From: Latrodectus hesperus
Taxonomy: Eukaryota > Arthropoda > Arachnida > Araneae > Theridiidae
NCBI GenBank assembly: GCA_037975125.1
Contig: CM075854.1
Coordinates: 68,089,761-68,153,760, forward strand
DNA: 64,000 bases
Direction of reading: 5' to 3'
In this document: in pieces, positions 52,216 through 64,000 of the stretch
Layout: each line of letters opens with the position of its first letter
Numbering within the stretch: position 1 is the first letter of the stretch
Made by a program: the position numbers and the translations under genes
Notes under the pieces: generated by a model
Databases searched by the model: none
Told to the model about the DNA's origin: nothing
Seen by the model: the letters and a program-made list of their open reading frames with translations, nothing else

Positions 52216-53919
52216 TTCAAAGTCGTTTTTGCATAAGCTATTCCCAGAGCATTGCTGTTTGAGACAATGAGTAATACTTCCTTATCGCAAGACAGAAAAT
52301 CAGGAGAACTCACGAACATTTGCTCCAACAGACCACCCTACAAAAAGCAGAAATGCAGTATCCACCTTGCATTAGGTACTCGTGACTCGGATTAAAAGTG
52401 GAACATGTAAACCTGAAGAGAGGGATCTTGTCACTAGACTATGATGAATCTTCTCTAATTTTATTTAATGCAATCAACAGTTTGATAAACAGAAAAAAAA
52501 AATTCCAAAATAAGATATGCACCTACCTATTTTCAAAAATGTTGTAAAAACATGAGTTTATTTTATTTATTATTAAGCAAGAAATGCTTTAAAAAATAAA
52601 CAATGTTCTAACATTTCACTGTGAAATATAACACCATATATAATACAATTTTGGTTTCCTTTTTATAATCTGTAGAATAGTTTCTTCTGATTTAAAAAGT
52701 TTGTGTCTGAAGAAATTTAGTAAATAAAAGGAGGGAATCTCTTTTATTTCAATTCTAAATGCTTCTTTGTTGTTCAATTCTTAATAAAATCGAAAGTATA
52801 TGAACATTATTTTATCCTACATAGCATAAGAAAATTTCAAATTCTATATTTCATTCTACATTAAGCTACATCTTTTAAAACAGGTGACCTTTTGGCCTTC
52901 TTTTTTAATATTTCTTTTCTATTTTTCATACGAGTATTCTTATGATAGCTAATAATATTATCATGTCACTGAAATTTTAACGTATTTTTACAAATATATT
53001 TAAGTATGTTTTAGGAAAAAATCGTATCTTAAACTTAAGAACTTAATATTTAATTTCGATAAAATCAAATGAATGCAAAGAAACTTTTTTGACAGGTGTT
53101 CAGGATTACAATTCTAGTTACAAAACATCAAAGGAAAACCGTAAAAGCGATATTAAAAATGATATAGCAACAAAATTAGAATCCATAAATTAAAAATCTA
53201 TCAAATTTCTAAATTTAGATTACAGTTTTGTTTACCTCAATAAAATCTAGCAAGAAAATTTTAGATTTAGAAATTTGGTATAAATTTATCAAGTTTAAAT
53301 CTAAAAACCAGTAGCCACCCAGATTTCAAACAGTTATATATGCGAATTGGTTTCTAACAAAATTTGTAATACATACTTTTTTTATTACTTTTTAATAATG
53401 AATTAGAAGAAATGTTTTTTAAAAAGAAAACACACATGATTACAATTTTAGATATTGTTGCAGTTAACATTTTTGTGATGTTTACTTTATTTTGGGTAGA
53501 CTTAAAAAGAGTAAAACAAATTTCATATTTATTTTTTAAATTGATTCGTACTTCATAATCTTTTCCCACCAAAAATTAGTATAGTATATATTTGAATCGT
53601 ATATTAATTCGGACTCGATCGAACTCGATCATTCCTACTTGATTACTGAAAATTGATTGTATGAATCAAATTTAAAATTATAGCAAAATTGTTAAAAAGG
53701 ATATTTTCACATGCGAAATGTTTTGCTGTCTGTATTACAAAGGAAATCTACTTTTAATTCAGAATATAAACAAAATATATAAAGGAAAATAGAACTAGTG
53801 AGTTAAAGGATATATACTAATTCGGATTTAAACTAGTGGATTAAGAGCCTTTCCAGAAACATTACTGTCAAACAAAAGCTGTGAACATATCCTTATAGCA
53901 AATAGAATGCAGACTAAGA
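52216..53919. other. AT-rich noncoding DNA
   Basis: 52216-52450 is less AT-biased and may be an eroded repeat; the remainder has nothing recognisable. Confidence 0.5.
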
Positions 53920-54100
53920 TATGGTTGGTTCATCGGCCTACAATCACACGAAGGTTATTTTAACCTGAATCTACAGCATAAAGTTGATTCCTTACCATTG
54001 CAAACACACACGTTATAATGTGCTTCAAACCCATGAACTATTGAGCGAAAGGTAAGCGCATTGGTCTTTATCTACCACCTTAAAGGATGACCAAGGGAAT
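53920..54100 (-). mobile_element. Degenerate tRNA-derived SINE (minus strand)
   Basis: On the minus strand a tRNA-like series, AATGCGCTTACCTTTCGCTC, AATAGTTCAT, GGGTTTGAAGC, matches the A box, anticodon arm and B box of a tRNA-derived SINE (compare GGGTTCGAATC). A body follows toward 53920. It is decayed and no target duplication was identified. Confidence 0.55.
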
Positions 54101-56297
54101 ATTATTTTAGAGGACTTTATGGTGAAAATGTATTCTGTTGCTTTTATTTAATGAACCCTTCAAAAAGACCAATTGAAATTAATTAAAATATTAGTTTATT
54201 ATGCAAATAATCTTAACATTTAACACACACACAAATATTACAATGAGAAGAATACACATAAGCCTTAAGTAATGTTATTAGAAAATATTTATGTATTACA
54301 TTTTTGATAAGATTATTTTAATATTGATTTTTTTTCGATTACAATTAAAGATAAAAAATGTAAGTTTACTTCTTTTAATAAAAAATAGTATAGGAAAATT
54401 GTGAAACCTTTATTTAAATTAATCTAAAAAAATTTAAAAAATGTGGTAAAAATTGTATGATTAAAATGTAGGAAAGGAATTAAAATAATCAGTTACAAAG
54501 TTGCTCTGAATGTATAAAAATTAACAATTGAGTCTTTATATAATGAATTCAATCAACTACTCCTTATAAATATTTATTTTACTCAAAGTTTCTTATCAAA
54601 ACTTTCGGCTCTTAAATCTGTATCTTATCTTTTCTCATATAATCTACTTTACAATGTTTACTCAAAAGAGAACTGTGTGTGAGTTTATAAAAATATTTCT
54701 TCACCAAGAAAAGTAAAAGTATGGAAAAGTAAAAAAAGAGTGTTGTGTATAATAATTTTTGTTCTATTTTTAATTATTCCTTTATTCATCGTGGAAAAGA
54801 ATAATGAAAAGCTTTCTTCTAGTGTCCTTAATACAATACTTGTAATCCTCAGCTAGTCTTTTGTTACTAGTACACACAAGTGGCCTTACACGTAAGCAAT
54901 GTATACATTATGACACAGTTGAGCTAATATTATAATACAAAAATTGAAATATCTACCGGAACACATATCATTAAGTTTTTTAGAGGAAATACATTGATTT
55001 AGATATTTGTACTCGCTAAATAATGAGAAATAAAAAAAATGCTTATTTGGGAATATCATGTAAAATCGTAACACGTTAACGTAGAAGTTTGGCCAAACCA
55101 GCTTACTTATTTAATCATTGACAAAAAAATTAATGAAAAGAATTTAATTTTAGTCAGTATATTAGGTTTAGGCAGTATATATTTAGATTTAGGCAGTATA
55201 TATTTATGTGCATAAAAACAAAATTTTATAAAAATTAATAAAAATTCAAAATACCCTGACTTATTGTTTGTTTTCGGAGTAAATATACTTTTATCTAGTC
55301 GAAAGTCACTGAGTGAATCTTACTCAACAACATTTTTGTGCCCATAATCTAGAAGTATTTCTATAAAGATAAGATTAAAGAAGATTAATAAGAAAATAAA
55401 ATAACTAAATAGGATTTTATGCACAGATAATGTAGAATTACCTTTTTGACAATTTTCTAAATGCAATAGAATTTTAAATCAGTAAAAATATTATTTTGTC
55501 TTATCAGTAATAATATAAATAAAATTTTCTTTCGGAATTGTCAGCAAGAAATTTTTAATATGAAATTAAATTCTTATTTTACGCTCTTCAATTGTCATAT
55601 TACCAAGTAATAAAACTATTTATATAAAACACTTTAGATCTTTAGTAAGAAAAGTATGCAAATCTGTACTATTTATTTCGCTGTTTTCCCTACCATTATA
55701 TACAGATTTATTTTAAACGAAATAATTTTAATTTTTTTTTGTTTTATAGGCACTGAATAACCCTTTTTTATATCCAAGTAAATTCTACAGATTTTGAATA
55801 AATAATTAAAGTTATATGCATTTTTAAACTGCAATAAATCTTTAAATTTTAATTTCAAGTAAAACAGGATTAATTGCTTAATTATTATACTAAATATATA
55901 TCAATATGAACATATATCTAAAAAGATTTTTTGATCTTTAATAAAAACAAAAAGCTTGCAAATCGTTAACATTCATTTCGCCTTACTTTGCATACTCATA
56001 TAAATGGGATTTACAAAAAGGGATACAATTAAGACCATATTGTTATTTTATAAATAGAATTCGACCATTTATATGAAATCAGTGATCATTGATACTATGA
56101 ATAGAATAAGCTTGGATTTCAGTTAAGTTTCATGGTCACCATTAGTAAAGCATATTCATTTATCCCATACGTAAAACAGCTTCATGGATATAACTTAGAA
56201 ATAAATAAATTTTTGATAGGATAATAACTTCCACCGAATAAATGCCCTTCTCAAAGTTTATATTTTGTTTTCATTAGTATATTAAATGACTTATTAT
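54101..56297. other. AT-rich noncoding DNA
   Basis: A TATATTTAGRTTTAGGCAG unit is repeated near 55160-55206; nothing else recognisable. Confidence 0.5.
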
Positions 56298-56372
56298 GCT
56301 GGTTGGTTGGGTTTTATGGTGCAAAGTCCAAATAAGGACAAACTGCGCAATGACTTATCATGAACCCTCAAG
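56298..56372 (+). mobile_element. Short SINE/repeat remnant
   Basis: GCTGGTTGGTTGGGTTTTAT followed by GGTGCAAAGTCCAAATAAGG and ACTGCGC resembles a repeat I recall as common in spider genomes (GGGTTTTATGGCGCAAAGGCC-like). Short and without ends; this rests on memory. Confidence 0.3.
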
Positions 56373-57865
56373 TTTAGAAAGCACTCGTTTTCATCAGCTT
56401 AAAAATAAGACATGGAAATTTTGATTGATAAAAAATAGTTTTTCGCGCTCTTACCCATTGATTACCTCGTGAAATTTCTGTTTCAACAGTGCATAGAAAA
56501 AAACAAACAAAATGGAAACTAAAATCCACGGTTAAAATTAGAATACAAGTTGGCTTCTTGGGTAAATATGATGAAAAGTAAGGACAATCAAAACATTTTT
56601 TTTACTTAAAAGAATCGTGTATTCGTATGTTTTATGATATTTTAAGCAATATTTACGTTTTATAAAATTCCCTTTTTAAATTTTTGCTAGTTTTTTAAAA
56701 TATAAATTATAATAGTTTTAGTCTTTTTAATTAGAAAAAAAGTTAATTTAGTGTGGGTTGAGATTTTTAGATAATTAGTACAATTATTTTCGTTTACTAA
56801 TAAAAAATAACGAAAGTTTCTCATAAAAAAAACTGCATGAATCCAAATATTCAAACTGAAACAAATAAAAAAATTAATTCTATTAAAAGTTGCGCTATAT
56901 TATTAATGCCTAGGATTCTAGTTCTAATGTTTAAAATTATAATTAAAAAACTGCATAATTAGATATCAAAGGATGACGATTTTAATTTCTATAAAAATCA
57001 CCTCTCTCCTCTTTCATTAAATATTCTACACAAAATTTAATTAAATTTAACACAAGATAAGTATAGATAATAGTTAATAAGATTCTATACTTAGATCATC
57101 ACTTCGTGAAAGTTAAATTCATTATTTTTGGTATTAAATTCATCATTTAATCATTCTTGGATTCAACGCTCTAGTAATTTCCAAACTCGTGTAATTCGTT
57201 TTCCTAAAAAAGAATGATTTCAAGTTCCTGTATAAGAATTATAATTTTTTGTATAAAATAATCAACACAAAAATAATTAGAGGCAAAATCTAATCAAAAA
57301 TATAATTTGTTTATGATTGCTTTAATATATATGTAATATATTTCAATTTAAGAAAGTTTTAATTTGATAAAAAATATCTGGGATATTTGCACAAAAACGT
57401 GGGTATATGAGCATTAGAAAAAAATTCCTCATAAGACTCTTTCAAGAGCGGAGAATTATTCATCTTACATTAAACATTGCTAAATCTTAAACTGCTGAAA
57501 GTGAGATGAGTTTACATTGAATTTTTATATTCTGAGAAATTTTTACAAAATTAGAAATATGAATAATTAAAGTTTAAAAATTATGCAGCTATCAATAATG
57601 TTTTATGTACTCAATTGAAATCATGAATGCAGTATGATATTATCTTAAGAGTTATACTCTCTGATATTAAAATAATTTTCGTATTTGAAAATGCAAATTA
57701 TAAAAATAGAAAGTACTTTTAAGGAAATTTCTGCTAAAATATTGACATTATTCAAATTTTGTATTAAAATTTACTTAAATGGCCTAATAAAAGAATCTTA
57801 TTTAACCAGGTTGAAAAGAGATATCATTTTGCAAAACACTGAATAAAAATAATAATTTACATTTC

Positions 57866-57869
<4 letters not shown>
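56373..57869. other. AT-rich noncoding DNA
   Basis: Nothing recognisable. Confidence 0.6.

Positions 57870-57960
<91 letters not shown>
57870..57960. repeat. Long (TA)n microsatellite
   Basis: About 91 uninterrupted bases of TA. Confidence 0.95.
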
Positions 57961-57963
<3 letters not shown>

Positions 57964-60900
57964 TAAAACTTTGCTTTTAAAACTAAAAAAAATTATAAAT
58001 TGCTTTTAATTCGAAATGAAAAGTATCTTATAATTTAAGAATTCAAAATTTAAAAACTGCATAAAAATAGACGTGAAACATTATTTTAATATTACTAGTT
58101 CTCAGAAACTAATTGAAAATAAAGCATCTTCATTTCTTTTATCTTGACTTTGGAATGCTAGATGGCATAAAATGACGATAGAAGTTTTATTGCGATAGCT
58201 CTTCAGATATACGACATCATTCTAGTTCATTTTGCAGTTTATGAATGTTTTATTTAGATCCAAAGCATTTTTAGAAACACGTTATTCTTGCATATCTTAA
58301 CACTCGTACTTCACATCTCTTTATTTTTCTAATTAGAAATCATTACTGAAAATTATATAAATGATTTAATATCCGCGTTATACTACTTTTTTGAATTGCA
58401 AATATATATATAATTATACTAAAATATTACTTTAAATAATCACACTCATAAGAAAAAACTTACTTTCCCACTTAAATTTAAAAATTGCTTTAATTAACTT
58501 AATTTATAGAAGTTACCCAATATCTCATTATAAAAAGTTAAGAAGTTTTAAATGACGCAGTATTAGATATGCTTTATTGAAGTAAAAATTTGAGATTACT
58601 TTTTACCTTTTCATTTCTTTTTAAGCCGAGTACAATATGCAATATTTTAATTATTGTTTTGTTTTTAAAGTTAATTTTTAATTTATTATAATTATTATAA
58701 TTTAATTTACTATAATTCATTGAATATACATAAAAATCAATCATACATAAAAATTTAAATAGCTATATTAACTTCGACTGTAATCGTAATTTCAAACCAT
58801 TTTGTTTCAATTAATCACATATATAAATGATTAGTTTTGAAATATATATATTATTCATCATGCAATTTTTCAAGAATTAGTAATGTATTTTATCTTTTAA
58901 TTTATAACTTTTTTCTGGATACATTTATATTATAAGTTGCTAAAAGTAATTGTAGAACTTTAAGTATAATTAAACAATTTATAATTGCTGATTTAGTTTC
59001 ATTAAATGATGAATTAACGTCTAAAGTGTTGAGTTAACGTTCGTTTGTGATAAATTAATGACTAAATATTTCTTAAGTCATTATTTTTAGATAAAATTTC
59101 TATTGTCTCAATAAACCGTTTATTAGCGACAAATATAAAAGTAAAAAGTAATGACATAATCAGTAACAAAAGTAATATTCTAAGTTACATATTCTAAGTA
59201 AAATTCTGAAAAATTTACTAATAGTTTATTAAAATAATCTGCTTCGATTAGAGTTCAAAAGTATCTGTAAATTAAAATTATCATAGAAAGCAATTAATAT
59301 TTTAATTTAGATACTATTGTGTATTAAATATTAGCAAAAATATGAATTTAAAGAAAAGTTATGAGCTATAAAATATTGATACAACTTGAAAAATTATCGA
59401 TTCGAAATTAATCATTTCTTGCCATTAAACTTATAAAAGGTAAGCTTGGCTTGAAAACCAAAATATTTCTCAAACTTTTGGAAAAATATCATTTATGAAT
59501 TAAATTTTAGATAGTTCTGACGTTGTATATATTTAGGATTCTTTCAATTGCACCGCATAATTGTAAATTTCAATTATGATATAGTTTTACTCAATATTCA
59601 TGAGAAAAAAATTACAACACATGTTATAAGAATATATCACAGAAACATGATAATAATAACAATAAATAATAACAGTAAAAAGTAATAACGAAAATGCAAA
59701 AACTTTCATGATTTTTTTAAAATAAGAAACATGTGCGTTTCTCAAACTATATTGTATTGCTTTTAAAAAATAATTAATGTTGTAATGCTATTGACAGATA
59801 TTTATAATTTAAATTGCTTTTACCAAAAGAATTTTTACAAACTGTATTCTTTAAAATAATTAGTTCTACTTTCATTAGGGTACTTGATTTTCATAATATT
59901 ATTTTTTAAATATCATGCAATGATATGAATTACAATCATTTTTTATGGTCAATCAACGGCATTATTATTTCAACAATATTTCTTATGGGAAGATCATTTC
60001 TCATTCTAAGTATCGGAAATATTTATCAAAAACTTCTGAAAATTTATGAAGAAGAACTTACAAAGTAATTTTGAAGAAATTATTCCAGTGCTAAGAATCA
60101 ACTAATATATTTTATAATAAACTGAAAGACAAATTAAGTTATTTTAATAGAGATGTGTAGTTTCCATATCACATTTAAGTTAAAATCCTATAATATATAA
60201 TTCATTAAATCGCGCGTTAATTAAATACTAAAATATTTTCTATACAAAGCAAATATAACAAAAGTCAATTTAAAAATATTCTATAATATTCAATAAATTG
60301 CTCTTTATGTTCATTTTATTTTAGTAATAGTCAAATTAGCTAAATTGATCATACAATACTTACACCAATACTTACAAAAGGAATGATTAAGCTCTTCACA
60401 TGTTTTACCACATTGATAAAAAACTTAACAAAACAATTATTCTTAGTCATTTTTTACTAAATAATATATAAGGTAATAAATAGTACATTTAAAACGTAAC
60501 TGTAATAATATAAAATAGTTAAAGAGAGAGAAATGGAAACAAACTAGAATAATAGTTGTTTAAGGGAGTTTTAAATTGCATTATACAAGTTTGGGGATTT
60601 AAATTGAAAATTTTTAATTACGAATTATCTTATGTGTGTTAAATGTTTTGAAATTACAATCAGTGTAATAAAATTACATAGTTTTAAAATTAATTTTAAA
60701 ATGTTTAAAGATATTGTTTCTTAAACAGTATAATTTATTAATATATTTTTAAAAATAAACTTCAAAAGAAGGAATATAAATATCATGAGGTTTTTTCAAG
60801 TTGTTTTTAAAATTTTGAAATCCAAAGTTTATACATAATAATGATTAGCTAAATTATTTAAACCGATTAATATTACTGAAATCTTTATTATATTGATGAA

Positions 60901-63900
60901 TAAATAATTTGTAAATCACTAATTGATTAATGATTAAAATCTTTAATATAATGCTTAGAACATTTTCCTTGATTTTTTTTAAAAATAATTATTTTTAATA
61001 GTACACATTGTACGTCAAAAGAGATTACTTTCTTAAAAAATGCGAGCATTTTAATTAAAAAGAAACACTTTTTTGATGGAACTTAAATAAGTTTAATATG
61101 AAGAATATTTTTAATTTGATTAAACTTATACTTTTGCTCTTTAAGTTATGTTTAAACATAAACAATCATATTTGTCTTCAATTAGTTATAATTATGCCTC
61201 TTAAAATATTTTTATGTTCATAGTAAAAATTATGTTCAAAATACAGTAATATCCACAATTTTGAATTTATGAAAATTTTCGGCTGCACATTTGTATTTTT
61301 CTGGTCATTTATATTGCTGTGCCAATAAAAACTGTTCCTGAATCTTTATATATAACACTGGATTAATCAAAAAGTTGAATTTCATTTCTATAAAGGAATT
61401 GTTGAGAGATCAGAGTAAAGGTGGCGTCTAAAAGTATCCAGTTTTTACGCAAAATGATTTATTTTTAATAGTTTACGAGACAATGAGGTTTTCATAATAA
61501 GGTGCCAAAGAAATTTTTAAATATAATATATTTCTTTGCTTCTTTGTCGTAAAAACGAATACTTCGTGCATAAAATATCAAATACAACATCATAAACACG
61601 ATTGTAGTAAGACTTTATCAGATACGAGAGATATATCTATGTTGTCAGCCAGAATTTGGGCACTTCAGACTTAGGAGTCTCAGCTTCCACAATATCCTAT
61701 TGTTCTATTCTGAATAGAATTCACCAGTCATAAATAAATTTCAAGGAAAAACTTTGCTAAAAAGTTTTACGTTCTAATGAATCTGTACTTCGGACATTTT
61801 TACAGTTATGGAACTTGAAACAGAAGTATTTTGCAGTAATGAGGAAACGCCAAATGTAGTTATAATTTTTTTTCATATGACATAAAGCTAATCAATTTAA
61901 TAATATTCAGAATGTTTTATATAAATCTTTAATTTAAATTTTGATTAGTTTTTGTACTTGAGTCAATGGTTATTTCATTTTAGTTTCATTTTTTGATGAA
62001 TTACCGTTGCTTGGAAGAAACAGAAAAATTTCCAAGTGATATTAAATAAATATATATACAATTTGAGTAAGCTATGTTGATTGCTATGTTTTTTTATGAA
62101 CTCTCACAAAAAAATAAGTTTGCAAATTATCTATACCAGGCTTATTGCCCTTCTGTCGATGTGTAATTCAGTTTATGAAAGAAAGATTCCAAACCAGGCA
62201 TAAATTTTGCAATTTGACCATACTTAGCAAATATTATTAGTTCTAGTATCTTAGATTGCTGCTGATAGCTTCTTGAATGGCTTTTGGGCCATAAAAGTGA
62301 GAATGTGACTGAGGTCAATATCATTTAGATCATAAAAGTTTTTTAAAACTGATATTGACTTTCTCGTACAATTTTTTTCACCATTTGTCTTATCAGTTAA
62401 TACAGTAAGATAAAAAACGTATATATAATTTTATTTTTATTTCCATTAATTTATCACATTTTAATACTTCGTGTTTCTCTGCGTTGTCTTGCTTAAGTAT
62501 TTTTGATGAATTTGGTTTTCTTATTGATACTATGACACTTTGATTTTTAAATTCCAGTATTAAAAATCTGATTTCATTCTATTCATGAAATTAATTTAAT
62601 AAGTGTTTTTCGCGCGCGCGTGTGAAAAATACTGCAGTAAACTTTCAGATATGCGCATCAACAAACTAAAGTACAAACATATCAACAGTTTCACATTACT
62701 GAACAGATTTGGAAATAAACAATATATAATAGAAACCTATACTAAATACTTTTCTTCCTAGATACATTTGCCAAAACTTCACGGATATGAAAAATATTAA
62801 GAAAATGTTCACATTACAAAAGCAGTAAAACATATTTAAATGTAGAAATTTTGAAAGGTCAACGAATCTCTTTAGCAAAGAAAATATATTAATTAACTTA
62901 TGCTTTTCTTAAGATTATTGATACTAACAATTTATAAATAAATCTAACGAAATTTTTTTGATTAATTTATCAATTAAATATATTCTCTCATAAATTATTT
63001 TTAATTTATAAAGTAAAGAGAATAAAATTTCAAAAAATATTTCTATCAATTTTCATTTATAAAATTTGTTTATTAATGAATTAATAACATTTAAATACAA
63101 AAATATTTCCTAATCACATAAATTTCTACATTAATGAATTTGTAAGATTAATTAAAAAATAAATTTCTAATTATTTTGTCTAAATAGTATATTTTATAAT
63201 CCTATGATTTGTTAATGACCTTTTAAAAAATTATTTTAATGTGAACAAAATTTGTCTCTCAAGTAGCAGTTACGCCAGTCTCAAGTATAATTTATTTATG
63301 ACTTAATCTGACTGTATCAAAATCTTGGTCAGCGCAAATTGATAACTCTTAGAGTATTCCTTGCCAAATGACCATGATACAAGCTGCCTATACATTTTTC
63401 GTTTGAATATCTAAGCAAATTGCTTGTCTTGTGTAAGCGCATAGACAGAAGCTTCAACACACACCAAAACAATGGGTCTAGAATGAATTATTTATTCATA
63501 TTTATGCCACTCGCTGTTCCATTAACTGAAAAGAAAATCAACAGCTTAGCACGAAGGCCTTCTAGCGTGGCACATTTTTCATGAAAAATAATTATATATA
63601 AGAACACTTTATATCGAATGTAATATTACAGATTTATAAGCATGGGAGCCATGTATAATATTATTAAGCAGTTTTATTAATGAATTTAATGATAACCATA
63701 AAGTATTGAACAGTTTTTTTAAAAACCCATTATAATTCTTCAACATTTGTATATTGAGTAGCTTTTTTCTTTTTCATCTAAATGATCTGGAATCAAACCT
63801 CACTGCGATAGATGTCTTACACTTTTTGGAGTTTGTCTACAGAGTATTTTAACTACATTTTAAGAATTGTATTTTAACCTACTGGCCTCTAAAGCGTAAC

Positions 63901-64000
63901 TTGTATAATAAAAAATGACAAATACTGCTCGATATAACAATAACCGTATATACTTTTATATCGAGTATCTTACCAAAGTAAGCTTATCTTATCATCTCAT
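57961..64000. other. AT-rich noncoding DNA
   Basis: About 6 kb without a supported gene or element end. A (CG)5 run followed by TGTG lies at 62611-62624. Two segments are less AT-biased: 62130-62330, with a 60-codon minus frame of no known family, and 63240-63480. They may hold eroded repeats or unrecognised exons. Confidence 0.5.

Noticed and set aside
62142..62324. 60-codon minus frame with balanced composition
   Set aside because: No recognisable domain, splice sites not convincing, and adjoining phases equally open; left as unassigned.
62611..62624. (CG)5 followed by TGTG, a possible Z-DNA tract
   Set aside because: Only about 14 bases and without other regulatory context; too short to call.

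Overview
This is a very AT-rich eukaryotic window with almost no conventional coding sequence. It looks like intergenic or intronic DNA from an arthropod, most likely an arachnid such as a spider. That call is an inference from four things: the mix of Tc1-like DD34E, mariner, piggyBac and RNase-H-bearing LINE fragments; tRNA-derived SINEs of a type I associate with spider genomes; very long (TA)n arrays; and isolated GC-richer islands with canonical GT..AG splice signals. There is no operon structure and no ribosomal or tRNA gene. Most long open frames are chance frames, or frames running through (TA)n arrays (endless Tyr-Ile).

Layout. 1-7.3 kb: AT-rich DNA with nothing recognisable. 7.3-8.7 kb: a tRNA-like SINE, then a Tc1-like transposon (7650-8710) sitting in a TA microsatellite; its transposase has lost its 3' part. 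9.76-11.17 kb: a nearly complete Tc1-like element with a DD34E transposase broken by two frame changes and one stop. 13.66-14.4 kb: two long (TA)n arrays around a ~470-bp fold-back unit with 100-bp arms. 14.4-15.48 kb: a strongly decayed copy of the 9.76-kb family, followed by a possible LTR-retroelement edge. 21.09-23.01 kb: a 1.9-kb element with GC-rich inverted ends and a perfect 9-bp target duplication. 25.06-27.14 kb: a nest, with a palindromic remnant of a mariner 3' end split at TTAA by a 1728-bp piggyBac element that keeps its C-terminal cysteine-rich domain.

29.9-30.9 kb is the best candidate for host gene material: a GC-richer island, then a TCAG-type initiator and a short exon coding for a membrane-anchor N-terminus that ends in a strong splice donor. 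34.1-34.7 kb: a 97-bp minisatellite attached to a tRNA-like head. 35.99-37.34 kb: another complete but decayed Tc1-like element, on the minus strand. 39.3-39.75 kb (plus) and 48.5-49.0 kb (minus): two LINE 3' fragments carrying RNase H and the conserved C-terminal tail. 40.0-40.4 kb (minus): a 102-codon frame that begins like a secretory signal and is followed by AATAAA; it may be a small secreted peptide or a last exon. 37.6 and 51.7 kb: two SINE copies in opposite orientation sharing one 3' tail. The rest, including 57.9-64 kb, is AT-rich DNA with TA and CA microsatellites.

The elements do not form a pathway. They record serial insertion (SINE, Tc1, mariner then piggyBac, TA-array growth) into a sparsely genic region. 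Every transposase copy seen is broken, so none appears autonomous. Function and family calls rest on motifs read by eye; no database search was possible.
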